DNA of 64,000 bases from Asterias rubens (Eukaryota; Echinodermata; Asteroidea; Forcipulatida; Asteriidae), in assembly GCF_902459465.1 (NCBI RefSeq), contig NC_047066.1:21269047-21333046 (forward strand), in the 5' to 3' direction. The position numbers were made by a program, and so were the translations under genes. Below are positions 1 to 10,800 of this stretch, piece after piece (the stretch's first letter is position 1; every line of letters begins with the position of its first letter). The notes beneath the pieces were generated by a model. The model was not told where the DNA came from. It searched no databases and saw nothing but the letters and a program-made list of their open reading frames with translations.

Positions 1-1538
1 ACAATTGTCACTATGCACGAGAATCGGTTGATTGGCGTGATACTCGGAACGAGTGGTATCAACTACAAATACAGATCCAGGTGAAGGGTGATCGCACGCA
101 CAATTATGTGACGTCATAAGTCAACTAAGTGGTTAAAATGATCTCCAACTCGTCCAGACTGACAAGTGACATGCACCTCTTTATCCTCTGATTGGATGAT
201 AAACCCCAAATAATGGAGAAAACAGAGTGCGAGCTCATTATGTTTTTCATTTTGCACTATATGAAATGGGGGTTCATTTTAAGTGGGGTGTACCCACAAC
301 GGTCTTATATTAATGCGGAGTCCCTCACACTGTAATAAAGAAACAAAGAAACTGGCGGTTTTTTCACTCAACTCGGCTGTTGACTGATTTATCCAACTTG
401 TATACTCATTGTTGGATATTTGTTGGATAACAAATACAATGCATATGGCAAACACAATAATCATTCAATAAGGTTAGTTTATGGAATTTAAAAGCAACGT
501 TTTATTGTTGTTAAGCATTACCCTTTATACAACTACAAATTGACATGTTTATTTCTCAATATATGAACTATTTGCTCACTTTATTTTTAAACTTAAAACT
601 TTTACAATCCATTATGTGATCTCATTGCTTGTATGATCCCCCCCAAAAAAATAAAAATCTAACAGCAGTCACGGGTTCTCCGTTACAGAAGGCCAGTCCT
701 TCTCTGGAGTTCACCCCATTCATACTGTGCTGTCTTTTATGTATGATACATTTTAAATCGACCATTGTTCATTGTTTATCTGTTTGTATGATGGTATGAA
801 TGGAAATCAAATAAACAAACAAACAAACAAAAATGCAAAATTGCTACGTATGTCTTCATCAGAGGTCATCGGACTCTTCAATGATTTGGTTAGAGAATGA
901 ATCCCTAATGGTAACCCATTAGGGCAATGGTATAATGCATAGAGACGCAACGGAAACGTTCGCTTTGCTTCCCGTAATTATTAATTAAAGAGTGTATTCA
1001 ATAAAAGCTTTTGTAGTTAACAATCAGTGGTGTTTGCACAAACGGGTTATGAACACTCGGGTATGCCATATCTTTTCGGAATCGTGAGTACAAATTACTC
1101 TGAATTGTTTGAGGAAAAGATATAGAGCCCCGGTCGTCATATACTATCGACCTATCATCAGGTGGACGTTTCTAATTTATAAATAGGCGCAGCCAGTCTT
1201 GAGTTTATTATTATACATAGATTATCGCTAATGTATTAACGAATGACCCAAGTTTACTTCTACTTTCATATTTTATCATAATATACTTTAAAGTACAATA
1301 CAAGAGAGCATTTAATCTAAACTTGAGTTAACGCAAACACAAACACACAGAATCCACAGCTAACTGTTGTAACACGTGCATGGAAAGCGATTTTTTTTTC
1401 GAAAAAAAAATCAAACTTATATAAACATTGAATATCAATGACTTGACAAACTTTACACTGATGTTTAAACATCATTCAAGTTTTAACATAGTTTTAAATG
1501 AGAAGGAGATCACATTATTGTTGTCTTATCACATGGTG
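1..1538. other. Intergenic DNA downstream of subunit A
   Basis: No coding signal seen. AT-rich DNA with an (AAAC)n stretch at about 808-832, preceded by a region resembling a retroposon tail, and homopolymer A/T runs near 1390. The far end may contain the 3' UTR of subunit A. Confidence 0.5.
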
Positions 1539-2140
1539 TTAATCAACCTTGTTTAGATTCAGAAAATAGCATAAAATAGTTACACAAAATGATGTCAGTG
1601 TAACCAGAGTGCTGATGAGTAAGGCTGCACGGTCAATCACCAAGGCAACATCCCGCCACACCGGACCATTGAAGGCTCGATCATCACTAGCCTGGTGCCC
1701 TTCTCGTGCCGATCGGTGACCTTTGATTTCAGCGTGACGCTTTGCTCTTCCGACGGGGGAGCTGATGGTTTTTGACCGGTTGGTCGATGCATATTCTCGC
1801 TTCTGAGCAATCTGAAGAGTGTCGGGGTGAATATTATGGTTCTCTACCCAGTCATCCACCCGGTAAAGATGAATATCTGACGGGAGAAAGTCAGAGTGGG
1901 TACTGGTCTCGAGCCCGGAGTCCAGACTGCCATTATTTCGGCAATTTTCACCTGCTGGTTCGGCATCGAGAGTTCCTTCGGGAGTTGGGTATTTTACTAA
2001 CTTACCTAGAACTCTGAATGTGAGGTACTTTATCGAGCGAGGTATGGGACGCCGGTTGTCCCGAAAGTAAATGTTGAGGACGACTACGGTGATGATGATG
2101 GAGAAACATGACAGGATGATCATGGACGTGAAGTAAAAAC
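1539..2140 (-). CDS. Subunit A exon 6 (M3, cytoplasmic loop, M4)
   Basis: A 602-bp last exon. It encodes M3 with the conserved FRDNRRPIP end, a polar cytoplasmic loop, the WRDVALVIDRAAL segment before M4, and a TAA stop at 1539-1541. A possible polyadenylation signal (AATAAA on this strand) lies at 1203-1208. Confidence 0.95.
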
Positions 2141-5100
2141 CTATGTGGGGAAAATGGACATAATAACTTTCCCTCAGTAAAAATCATTTCAGATTTGAAT
2201 GTTGAAATTACAGGTTACTTTTATGTAACTGTTACTTCCCATAATTAAAAGATATATTTACCAATTATTGGAGTGTTTTCTGATGCTGGAGGCAAAAATG
2301 TTCCAATCTGCTGCTGAAAGAGAACCAACGACAACAGGTTGGTCATACCCAGTGATATCTTCTCCCCTGATTCCGGGGGCAACACAAACACCATGAGATT
2401 TAGAAGAGAGAGCAGAACACACGGGAGGACAATCTGGAGCAAGAAGAAGAGAGGTCGTCTTTGCAGATGAATAAAGTAAGATAGCTCAGTGTAGACTACA
2501 GATCCTTCATAGGACTTGGATCCTCGAAGATTCACTACTTTGAGTAGCTCCCAGACCCCAACATCAGAGTACTCAACAAGTTCTGCCTCTTCAGACTTAG
2601 TTAGATTAAGCTGATTGTCACCGTAGGCCCATGATGAAAACTTGAGCTGGCAGACCTGGGTGTCGAAGGGGAACATACCGGCGTTGATACGGCATGCAGT
2701 CTTGAGTATGGCCGGCGTGGACCAAAATACACTTCCATCACTGTTCACAATCACTGGGATGTCCTTGTAACTTTCAAAATTCGTGTCAACGCTGCAATAT
2801 CAAATAAAAGCAATTCAGTGTCAGCTTATTAAACACTCTAACAATTGTTGTTCTTTTTTTAAGCTGCGATCTTGTAACCTTAAATAAACGGTGAATGTTG
2901 ACTGGCTTACGTAGTTATTTACTACACTGCAAAAACTGGGGTGCTAAAATTAATATTATTATTATTATTTTTTTTTTTTTGTTTTTGTTTTTTTTTGGGG
3001 GGGGGGGGTTCACAGAAAGATACCCATGACATGATAAAAAATAACACCAACGTAAATGTTTGCAGAAATTAGAATTATTGTGAACATGTACATTTAGATT
3101 ATTTTCTTTCAATATCTACGTGTATCAACACCTATGAAATTTTTAACGCAATAGTTTCAGCAGTATAAATTTCAATCAAAACATGCAGTATCTTTTGTAA
3201 CGTTTAACTTGAATTACATGGCGACGCCTCAGGTTCGCAATTTTATCAAACTTCGAACATAATTTGATCAACTTACTTTTTGTATAGAGTAGTATCCGGT
3301 AGCCATATTTTAGACTTTTCGATGTAAAGATGGTCAACGCCGTTGTAATCTTTTGGATCCCAAGTTAAGTACTCGTCCAGCCATTGCTGGAAAAAGTAGC
3401 ATGAATTGGTCATTATTAATTAAAAGATTAGTTGTACAGTTGAACAGAGATCTAATCAGAAAGTCATGATAACTGATATCTCCTTTTACAGCCGCCACAA
3501 CTTGAGCGAGAAGGATTATCTTCCTTGAATCACCCATTTAAAATTTGTAATCTTTAAACCAAGCTCGATTATTCAACATCAAATAACTGTTCCGTTAGTT
3601 GTCAAATTACAAAGAAATAAGTAATTTATCATACTTATTATCCTTGCCGATAATTATATTATTGTTCACGAATTTAAAACTATAACACTGTACCTGGGTT
3701 AACCAAACTCCCACCTCTAACGTCTGATAACGCTCACTCTGTAAAGAACAACAACACAAAATAATACATGTTTTAATCATGTTTCAATCAGCCATCATAA
3801 AGTCTTGTTTAATAGATGACAAAATTCTAAGTCACCGAAAGCGTCAAATGCTCGGACTGACTAATTACTATTGTCATGAACTGTTAACATAATCATCGTG
3901 ATGAAAGCGAAATAAAGGTTAAATAATATCATCGCCACAAATATTTGACAAGCAATCTTTGAAAGGAAAATTAAATTTGATCTATCGAAACCCTTAAAAC
4001 TAATTGCGTTTATCCTTTTATAAAAATTAAATAAAAAAAGTCATCCACACAATTCCTGGTAGCCGTTAACGAGACGCACTTATCGCTCCTACGGGGATTA
4101 TCGTTTCTGAACCTGAAATAATGAGTTATTGAATAACAATAGCGCAATTTAATACCATGCAGGTCGTGAAAACAGCCACTGTTGGTTCCAATTTCCTGCC
4201 CTTTGTGTTGAACATGGAGGTTTGAGTTTTACATGGAAGTTAATTTTGTTGGCCCCGAGCCGCATGACGTGTCCTTGTTTTCCCCGTGTTACAATAATAA
4301 CAATAATAATAACAATACCTTTTTACGGGTTGTATGTAGTCTTGAAATCAAGTTCAAGTTTAGATATGCAGTGTTTTAAATACATAATGTGGAGGGACAA
4401 TCAGACCACTTGGTGCTTGACATGTGCTATTGGGTCCATGTTTTGGGTCCATGTATTGCGTCTTCAACTCAGAAATCTTTATAGGCCTTTAGAGGAAAAC
4501 AATTACGGGTACAAGAAATAAAGTGTGTAGCTTGCTAAAATTTTGTGATGCCCTGTGCCCATAGCGGGGTTTGTATAATATTCGGAAAAGCATTTACCAA
4601 TTCAATGACTTGGATGAGTGTCAGACCAAATACCACCGTTGTAACATGTGATAAGTTATAAACAGGTCGGGTTGATTGGAAACCGTAACCATCGAGTAGC
4701 TCTTTCAGAAGTACATTCTGGGCACTCATCTGACGACATTCTTTAAAATAAAAACATTGAGGGGAAAACATACAGTAATTCCATTTTATTATCATGGTTT
4801 ATAAATAAAAGGTAAGGTAAGATAAGGGTCATTTTTACTATAGCAATCATAATCGGGTTGTATTCGTTAAAAATACATCAAAGGTTACACACAAAACACC
4901 AAGGGTAGTTGTACTTTTCATTGACAAATATGTATACTGCAGACGTCAGACGCATAATCAAACCAGCTAAAATAACCTTAAGTCTACATGCCATCTCCCT
5001 CTTCCCAGAAAACAATATTTAGTAATAGATCCCATTCTTGGCGAGTATGACCCGGAATCAAGCATATTATGCCTACTTGTATATCTACCGGAAGAAAACC

Positions 5101-5391
5101 CCTTTTGTTTTACTTTGCCAGGAATAAAACGAAATAGAATTCAAAACAATCACAGTATTTTTTATACTAAAAGATTAAGAGTTAATAATTGAAGGACAAA
5201 CAATTATAAATAATTTAAAAAATGTATATACACAAACAGAAAAAAACATACAGCCATTAATATCCATCCACATGGACTTAAGATTTAGGCCTATATAGGC
5301 ATGTGTTTAAATCATGATATAAAGTCTTACCACTCAAAGACGGAGACGCTGTAATCAACAGGAGAGGCAGAACAATCCACTGCATCATCAT
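1539..5391 (-). CDS. nAChR-like Cys-loop receptor subunit A, complete, 496 aa, six coding exons
   Basis: This gene encodes a plasma-membrane ligand-gated cation channel subunit of the nicotinic acetylcholine receptor family. The coding join on the minus strand is 5391-5331, 4740-4598, 3738-3694, 3386-3277, 2791-2262 and 2140-1539. All introns are GT-AG, phases match throughout, and the 1491-nt frame is open. Visible parts are a signal peptide (about residues 1-19), loop D Trp80, loop A motif WLPD with Tyr118, the Cys-loop Cys153-Cys167 with exactly 13 residues between and the FPFDTQV core, loop B Trp174, M1 at about 233-257, M2 at 265-284 after GEK, M3 at about 298-320, a ~140-residue cytoplasmic loop and M4 at about 467-489. 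N49-L-S is a glycosylation sequon. The YxCC alpha-subunit motif is absent from loop C. It is the first of three tandem paralogs and closest to the next one. The family is certain; the ligand is not. Confidence 0.95.
2262..2791 (-). CDS. Subunit A exon 5 (Cys-loop to end of M2)
   Basis: A 530-bp exon covering residues 121-296. It carries the Cys-loop, loop B, a loop C without adjacent cysteines, M1 and M2 (GEKISLGMTNLLSLVLF then QQQ). It ends at PIIG with a GTAAAT donor. Confidence 0.95.
3277..3386 (-). CDS. Subunit A exon 4 (loop A)
   Basis: An exon of exactly 110 bp from CCAG acceptor to GTAAGT donor, phase 0 to 2. It starts QWLDEYLTWDP and ends WLPDTTLYK, the WxPDxxLY loop-A signature. The 110-bp length is also standard for the family. 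Confidence 0.95.
3694..3738 (-). CDS. Subunit A exon 3 (loop D)
   Basis: An exon of exactly 45 bp, phase 0 to 0, encoding SERYQTLEVGVWLTQ. A 45-bp exon ending in the VWxxQ loop-D motif is a hallmark of animal nicotinic receptor genes. It is too short to be found by open-frame length. Confidence 0.95.
4598..4740 (-). CDS. Subunit A exon 2 (N-terminal helix and first strand)
   Basis: A 143-bp exon from TTTTAAAG acceptor to GTAAAT donor, phase 1 to 0, covering residues 21-68. It contains the N-L-S sequon at residues 49-51. It is identical base for base to exon 2 of subunit B at 11432-11574. Confidence 0.93.
5331..5391 (-). CDS. Subunit A exon 1 (signal peptide)
   Basis: The ATG lies at 5391-5389, the first of three consecutive ATG codons. 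The exon gives 20 residues with a hydrophobic core (IVLPLLLI) and ends in phase 1 before a GTAAGA donor. The matching exon of subunit B reads almost the same peptide, which supports the start. Confidence 0.85.
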
Positions 5392-7272
5392 TGCCACTTT
5401 TCTGGAGCAAATCCCTTGTCTTAAACGAATCAAAGGCAAAGCTTCTCCACAGATAACTTCAAATTAAAGAATGACTGTCGGTATTTTCCTGAAGCTTGCG
5501 ATGGGTCGAAAACGCATTGTACTACACACGTATATGAGTACACCTTTACGCTCCTTTCCATTAAAAATCGCCAGCCAACCGTGAGTAGAATAAATACTCG
5601 TTCGATTAATAAGATGACGTTTTACTCTTGGGCGTGGCATGTTGTCAAGGTAACAGTTAACGTTTGTTATTATAGACCATTAATTCCATTCGTGATTAAA
5701 CAATGACCAGAAGGACCTTCCATGTACCATGATGGTATTTATGTTGCTTGAACAGAGTACAGTTATTATTACCTAAGTTTTATCGATGCATGATTTCATT
5801 GAGTTGATGTTATAACTTTGGCATGTTCAAAGTTATGCGTATACGTTACGTACTTAATAGGTATGTTTACTTTAAACATTGGAAATGGTCCTCGAAAGCA
5901 ACAACCAACGAGCAAAGATTTGTTTTGTCCTCTAGCTCTTCATGCTAGTCTGAAATGAGAGCCGTGTAAAGAATTTACCAATGTGCCCAATCCCCGGATA
6001 GGCTCTTTATGAATTCGAGCCCTCTTGTGTCGGTTATCACTTTAAAAAGTTTTAAGGCAAGGTGCATCTCAGTTCCTATATTATAGAACAGTAGTTTCGT
6101 TATATGGGCTCATCAGCTAACTGATTCTTCCTAAGTTTTCGCAATTTAATTCACGAATCATGATTCTTTTAAATTTCATTCAGTCAGACTAATAATTATT
6201 TAAAATTTGAAACATACATCATATTACATGTAGGCTACACGGTACATATGTCTGCTTTATTCACACAAACTTAGCGCTTTACCTAACAAGTGTTTCAGCG
6301 AGCAAGTTAGTCCATGGGGTTTCATGAACAGTTGTTTATTTTCCATCATTTATAGCAATACGTTTACAAGAAGGCCAAAACCAAGTTTCCACAATATATA
6401 CATACGCAATAAATACTATTTAGTAATTAATAGTAGTATTTAACTTTTGTTTTGCCTATTTCTACTTCATTGGTTTTCCTGGTTGTCTTTCGTGTAGTTT
6501 TGTCCTTTGTCATATTATTTCACCAGCCGTTTTTTATTTTAACATTTTTATTGTGGTCCTTTTTGCGTTAATGTTTTTGTTCGATATCTTTTGTCGTGTG
6601 ATATTTTCTGTGAACTGTAATTTATAATAATATCTTTTCTGTGAACTATTATAGTTCTCGGTTGTCGGACTAATTTGCCAAGTTTGGAAAACCATATTGA
6701 TGCAATCAAACTGTTGACTGTATTCCCTAGGGGTTGTTTTATAATGGAAAAGCAAATGGAAACGCTCTGCATTGCTTTGCTAGTTGCTACTTAAAGAATT
6801 TGTTCGGTTAAATAAAGTGCAATTTAAAAATAATGGTGTCTGCAGAGACACACACTCCAATATATAATCCATATCTACATACAAATTATGCTAAAATGTT
6901 TGAGCAAAAAGTAGCTCTATTATCCACTATCAGTTGGATATTTCTACATAGATAAAGCCAGGCTTGTAATAATTATTTATGTATACGATTAATATTATTA
7001 ATCTATATTTACTGCGTATTTTTGTTAATGTTTTATTAATTATGATACTTCAAAGTACCTGTGAGATACAATCCAAAATAGCAATAGAGTTGAGTTAATG
7101 CTCGCATACACAACTTTTACAGCTTTACTATAAACTTATCCTTATTTTTCGAAGAAATTTCAAATTTTGTACACAATCATATCGAATGACAGCTTTGACC
7201 ACATTTTTACATAAACATCGGTCCAATTTCAGCATTTCTTTAGGAAGGAGATCACACTATGGTCAAATTGCG
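5392..7272. other. Intergenic DNA between subunits B and A
   Basis: The part up to about 6000 is the promoter side of subunit A and is homologous to 12748-13400 upstream of subunit B. The rest is AT-rich and shows no exon-like segment. A possible polyadenylation signal for subunit B lies at 7032-7037 (minus strand). Confidence 0.5.
5630..5637. promoter_or_regulatory. GGGCGTGG element upstream of subunit A
   Basis: A KLF/Sp-type GC box (GGGYGTGG consensus) 239 bp upstream of the subunit A start codon. It is followed by CATGTTG, as in the subunit B copy. The role is inferred from position and from recurrence at all three paralogs. Confidence 0.4.
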
Positions 7273-7868
7273 TTAATTCAAATTGAGAACATAACATGTG
7301 GTAGTTACACAAAATGATGTCAGTGTAACCACGGTGCTGATGAGTAAGGCTGTACGGTCAATCACCAGGGCAACATCCCGCCATACCGGACCCTTGAAGG
7401 CTCGATCATCACTAGTCTGGTGCCCTTCCCGTGCCGATCGGTGGTCTTTGATTTCAGCGTGACGCTTCGCTCTTCCGACGGGGGAGCTGATGGTTTTTGA
7501 CCGGTTGGTTGATGCATATTCTCGCCTCTGAGCAATCTGAAGAGTCTCGGAGTGAATTATGCGGTTGTCCATCCAGTCATCCAGTACCCGGCAAAGATGA
7601 GTATCTGAGGGCGGCATGCCAGAGTGGTTACTTGTCTCGAGCCCGGAGTCCAGACTGCCATTATTTTGGTAATTTTCACCTGCTGGATCTGCTTCGAGAG
7701 TTTCTTCGGGAGCTGGGTATCTTACTAACTTACCGAGAACTCTGAATGTGAGGCACTTTATCGAGCGAGGTATGGGACGCCGGTTGTCCCGAAAGTAAAT
7801 GTTGAGGACGACTACGGTGATGATGATGGAGAAACATGACAGGGCGATCATGCACGTGAAGAAATACC
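7273..7868 (-). CDS. Subunit B exon 6 (M3, cytoplasmic loop, M4)
   Basis: A 596-bp last exon, residues 298-494, ending LNLN and TAA. An 89-bp block at its 5' side (7755-7843) is identical to subunit A (2027-2115). Confidence 0.94.
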
Positions 7869-10800
7869 CTATTGGGAAAAAATAGAAACAGTAACATTTA
7901 CTAAAACATGAAATATCATATTGGATTAGTTTTTTTATACACGAGTGTCTTGTAAAGAGAAAGAATGTGTTCATTTTCTTCAAAGGAACGTCAAAAACGG
8001 TTTTCCTTTACAAAAACTGTTTAGATTTGTATGACATTTATTTGGCAGGTAGAAACTTACGTAACTTTTAGTCATATAAAGGGTCATAGACTGGTAACTC
8101 CAAAATTATGGCTATGACTTTACACAATGGGTGAGGATCACTTTAGCTGTTCAAAGTATAGATCTTGAGAGAGGAATCCCTTCAAAGTAATATGGTTTGA
8201 TACATTAAAAAAAAAAAAAAAAAAGGGCTTTGAAGGATCATTGAAAAGAAAGCTCAACGTTATTATTTGTGATTTGATTGAATAAAGTCATCACCAGTTG
8301 TTGAAGAAGCTTCGAGGTTACTTGAAGAAAGCACAACATCGAGATTGCTATCTTCTCTTTCTCTCTCTTTGGCAAATATGGTGGCCGTTTGTGGCTGGGT
8401 ATTTTATCAGCGTTTAGACACTGTTTTCAGCTGAAACTTTAACATGTGACGTTAACTGCATAATTATGTCTTCGAAAATTGTGCGCTATAAAAATTCAGA
8501 ATTACATTGACAAACAAATCTATTACACCTTTAAACTTAACTATGAAATTTGTTAAATATTTACCAATTATTGGAGTGTTTTCTGATGTTGGAGGAAACA
8601 ATGTCCCAATTAGCTGCTGAAAGAGAACCAGTGACAACAGGTTGGTCATACCCAGTGATATCTTCTCCCCTGATTCCGGGGGCAAGATAAACACCATGAG
8701 ATTCAGAAAAGAGAGCAGAACACACGGGAGGAAAATCTGGAGTAAGAAGAAGAGAGGTCGTCTTCTCAGATGAATAAAGTAAGATAGCTCTGGGTAGGCA
8801 ACCGGTCCGTCATACGACTTTAATTCATGCTGAATCTCTATTTTGAGTAGTTCCCAAACCCCAACATCAGAGTAGTCGGCCTTTGGATCATTCAATCTAT
8901 CAGACTGTGTGAGATTGAGCTGGTGATTGCCATAAGCCCATGATGTAAACTTGAGCTGGCAGACCTGGGTATCGAATGGGAACATACTGGCGTTGATACG
9001 GCATGTAGTCTTGAGTATGGCCGGCGTGGACCAATATACACTTCCATCACTGTTCACAACTACTGGGATGTCCTTGTAACTTTCAAAAAGTTTTTCAACG
9101 CTGCAACATAGAAACAAAATGCATTTCAGTTTCAGCGTATGATATCTTACAAAGTGTACACTGTTCCGACACACCTTACAAAGTGTCAACTGTTCCGACA
9201 CACCTTACAAAGTGTCAACTGTTCCGACACACCTTACAAAGTGTCAACTGTTCCGACACACCTTACAAAGTGTCAACTGTTCCGACACACCTTACAAAGT
9301 GTCAACTGTTCCGACACACCTTACAAAGTGTAAACTGTTCCGACACACCTTACAAAATGTCAACTGTTCCGACACACCTTACAAAGTGTCGACTGTTCCG
9401 ATACAGTAGTCGGAACAGCTTATGTTTTCGTCAAGATTTGTTTATTTTTTCTTCTTATTTCTTTCGCTCTGTCGAAAAACCCATAGGTTTTGTACACACA
9501 TTTTTGTTAGTACTAAAAATCATACTTGGCTTGTTTAAGAGTCAGTTCATATTAAAGCTTAGGTCATGAAGTTTATATACACTTAGTTAAATTATAAGCT
9601 TTACCTCTTAAGTTATTTTGCATAGTAACAACGACACAAATTTGTTAATTAGCCAATCTTGATACCATCATATCTCCAATGTCTTTTTCTTCTCGTAGTC
9701 CTATTCCTTATGTTTCTGTTCGTATTCATGTATTTGTAGTTAAAGGGAAGGTTCACGTTTGGTAATTACTCAAAACAAATATTAACTTAAAAACTGACTT
9801 GGTAACGAGCATTAGAGAGCTGTTGGTGGTATAAAACATTGTTGGAAACGACTCCCTCTGAAGTAACGTAGTTTTTGAGAAAGGGGTAATTTCTCACTCA
9901 AATAATAAAAGACTTCTAGCTAGAAGTCTTTTATTCTTATCTGAAAGCACACCAATTCGTCCACGTGGTTGTTTTTTCTTTCATCATTTCCTCGCAACTT
10001 TGATGACCAATTGAGCCCAAATTTTCACAGGCTTGTTATTTTATGGTTATGATGGGATACATCAAGTGAGAACACTGGTCTTTGACAATTACCAAACGTG
10101 TACTTTCCCTTTAATCATAATTTTTAAACTGATGTATTATGTATATAAATGTTTATGGGTGTGCGTGTATGTATGTGCGTGTATTTATATTACTTTATAC
10201 CGTTTTTGAATACTTCTATCTCTATGGCTATTTTTATTTGTACAAATAGTAGTAATTCAACAGATGGCTGTGATGACTGTTTATCAATAAACCAACAACT
10301 TACTTTTTGTGTACAGTAGTATCTGGAAGCCATATTTTAGACTTGTCGATGTAAAGATGGTCAACTCCGTTGTAATCATTTGGATCCCAAGTTAAATACT
10401 CGTCCGGCCATTGCTGGAAAAAAAAGTTGCTGCATAAATAAGTCATAAATGTTACAACAAATTATTTGTATTGATCAGAGCAATGATCAAAATGTCTGTC
10501 ATACTGAATGCTACAACAAGTCTGTCTTTTTACAGCCATTACAACTTAACAAGATAGTTGATTTACCTTGACTTGTATATTTATCAAAAAGCAAATGTCC
10601 TATACAATCGTTTTAAAACCAATATCGAATTTGTAATATGGATTTTAGTCAAACGTATTGAATTACTGTTAAAGTTAACGAGTAATAAGTGAATTACATC
10701 AGAGATTAATTTATCCTTTTTAATGGTTGAATCTTACATTTGTTTACGAGTTTGTAACTACATACCTGAGTTAACCAAACTCCCACCTCTATTGTCTGAT

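Noticed and set aside
9148-9419. Direct 29-bp repeats, a length typical of CRISPR repeats
   Set aside because: There are no spacers (the units are contiguous), no cas genes, and the array lies in an intron of an animal gene. It is a minisatellite.
9139-9569. Overlapping open frames with repeated PTHLTKCQLF-like peptides
   Set aside because: They arise because the 29-bp unit contains no stop in the forward frames. Peptide repetition mirrors the DNA repeat and there is no start or splice context.
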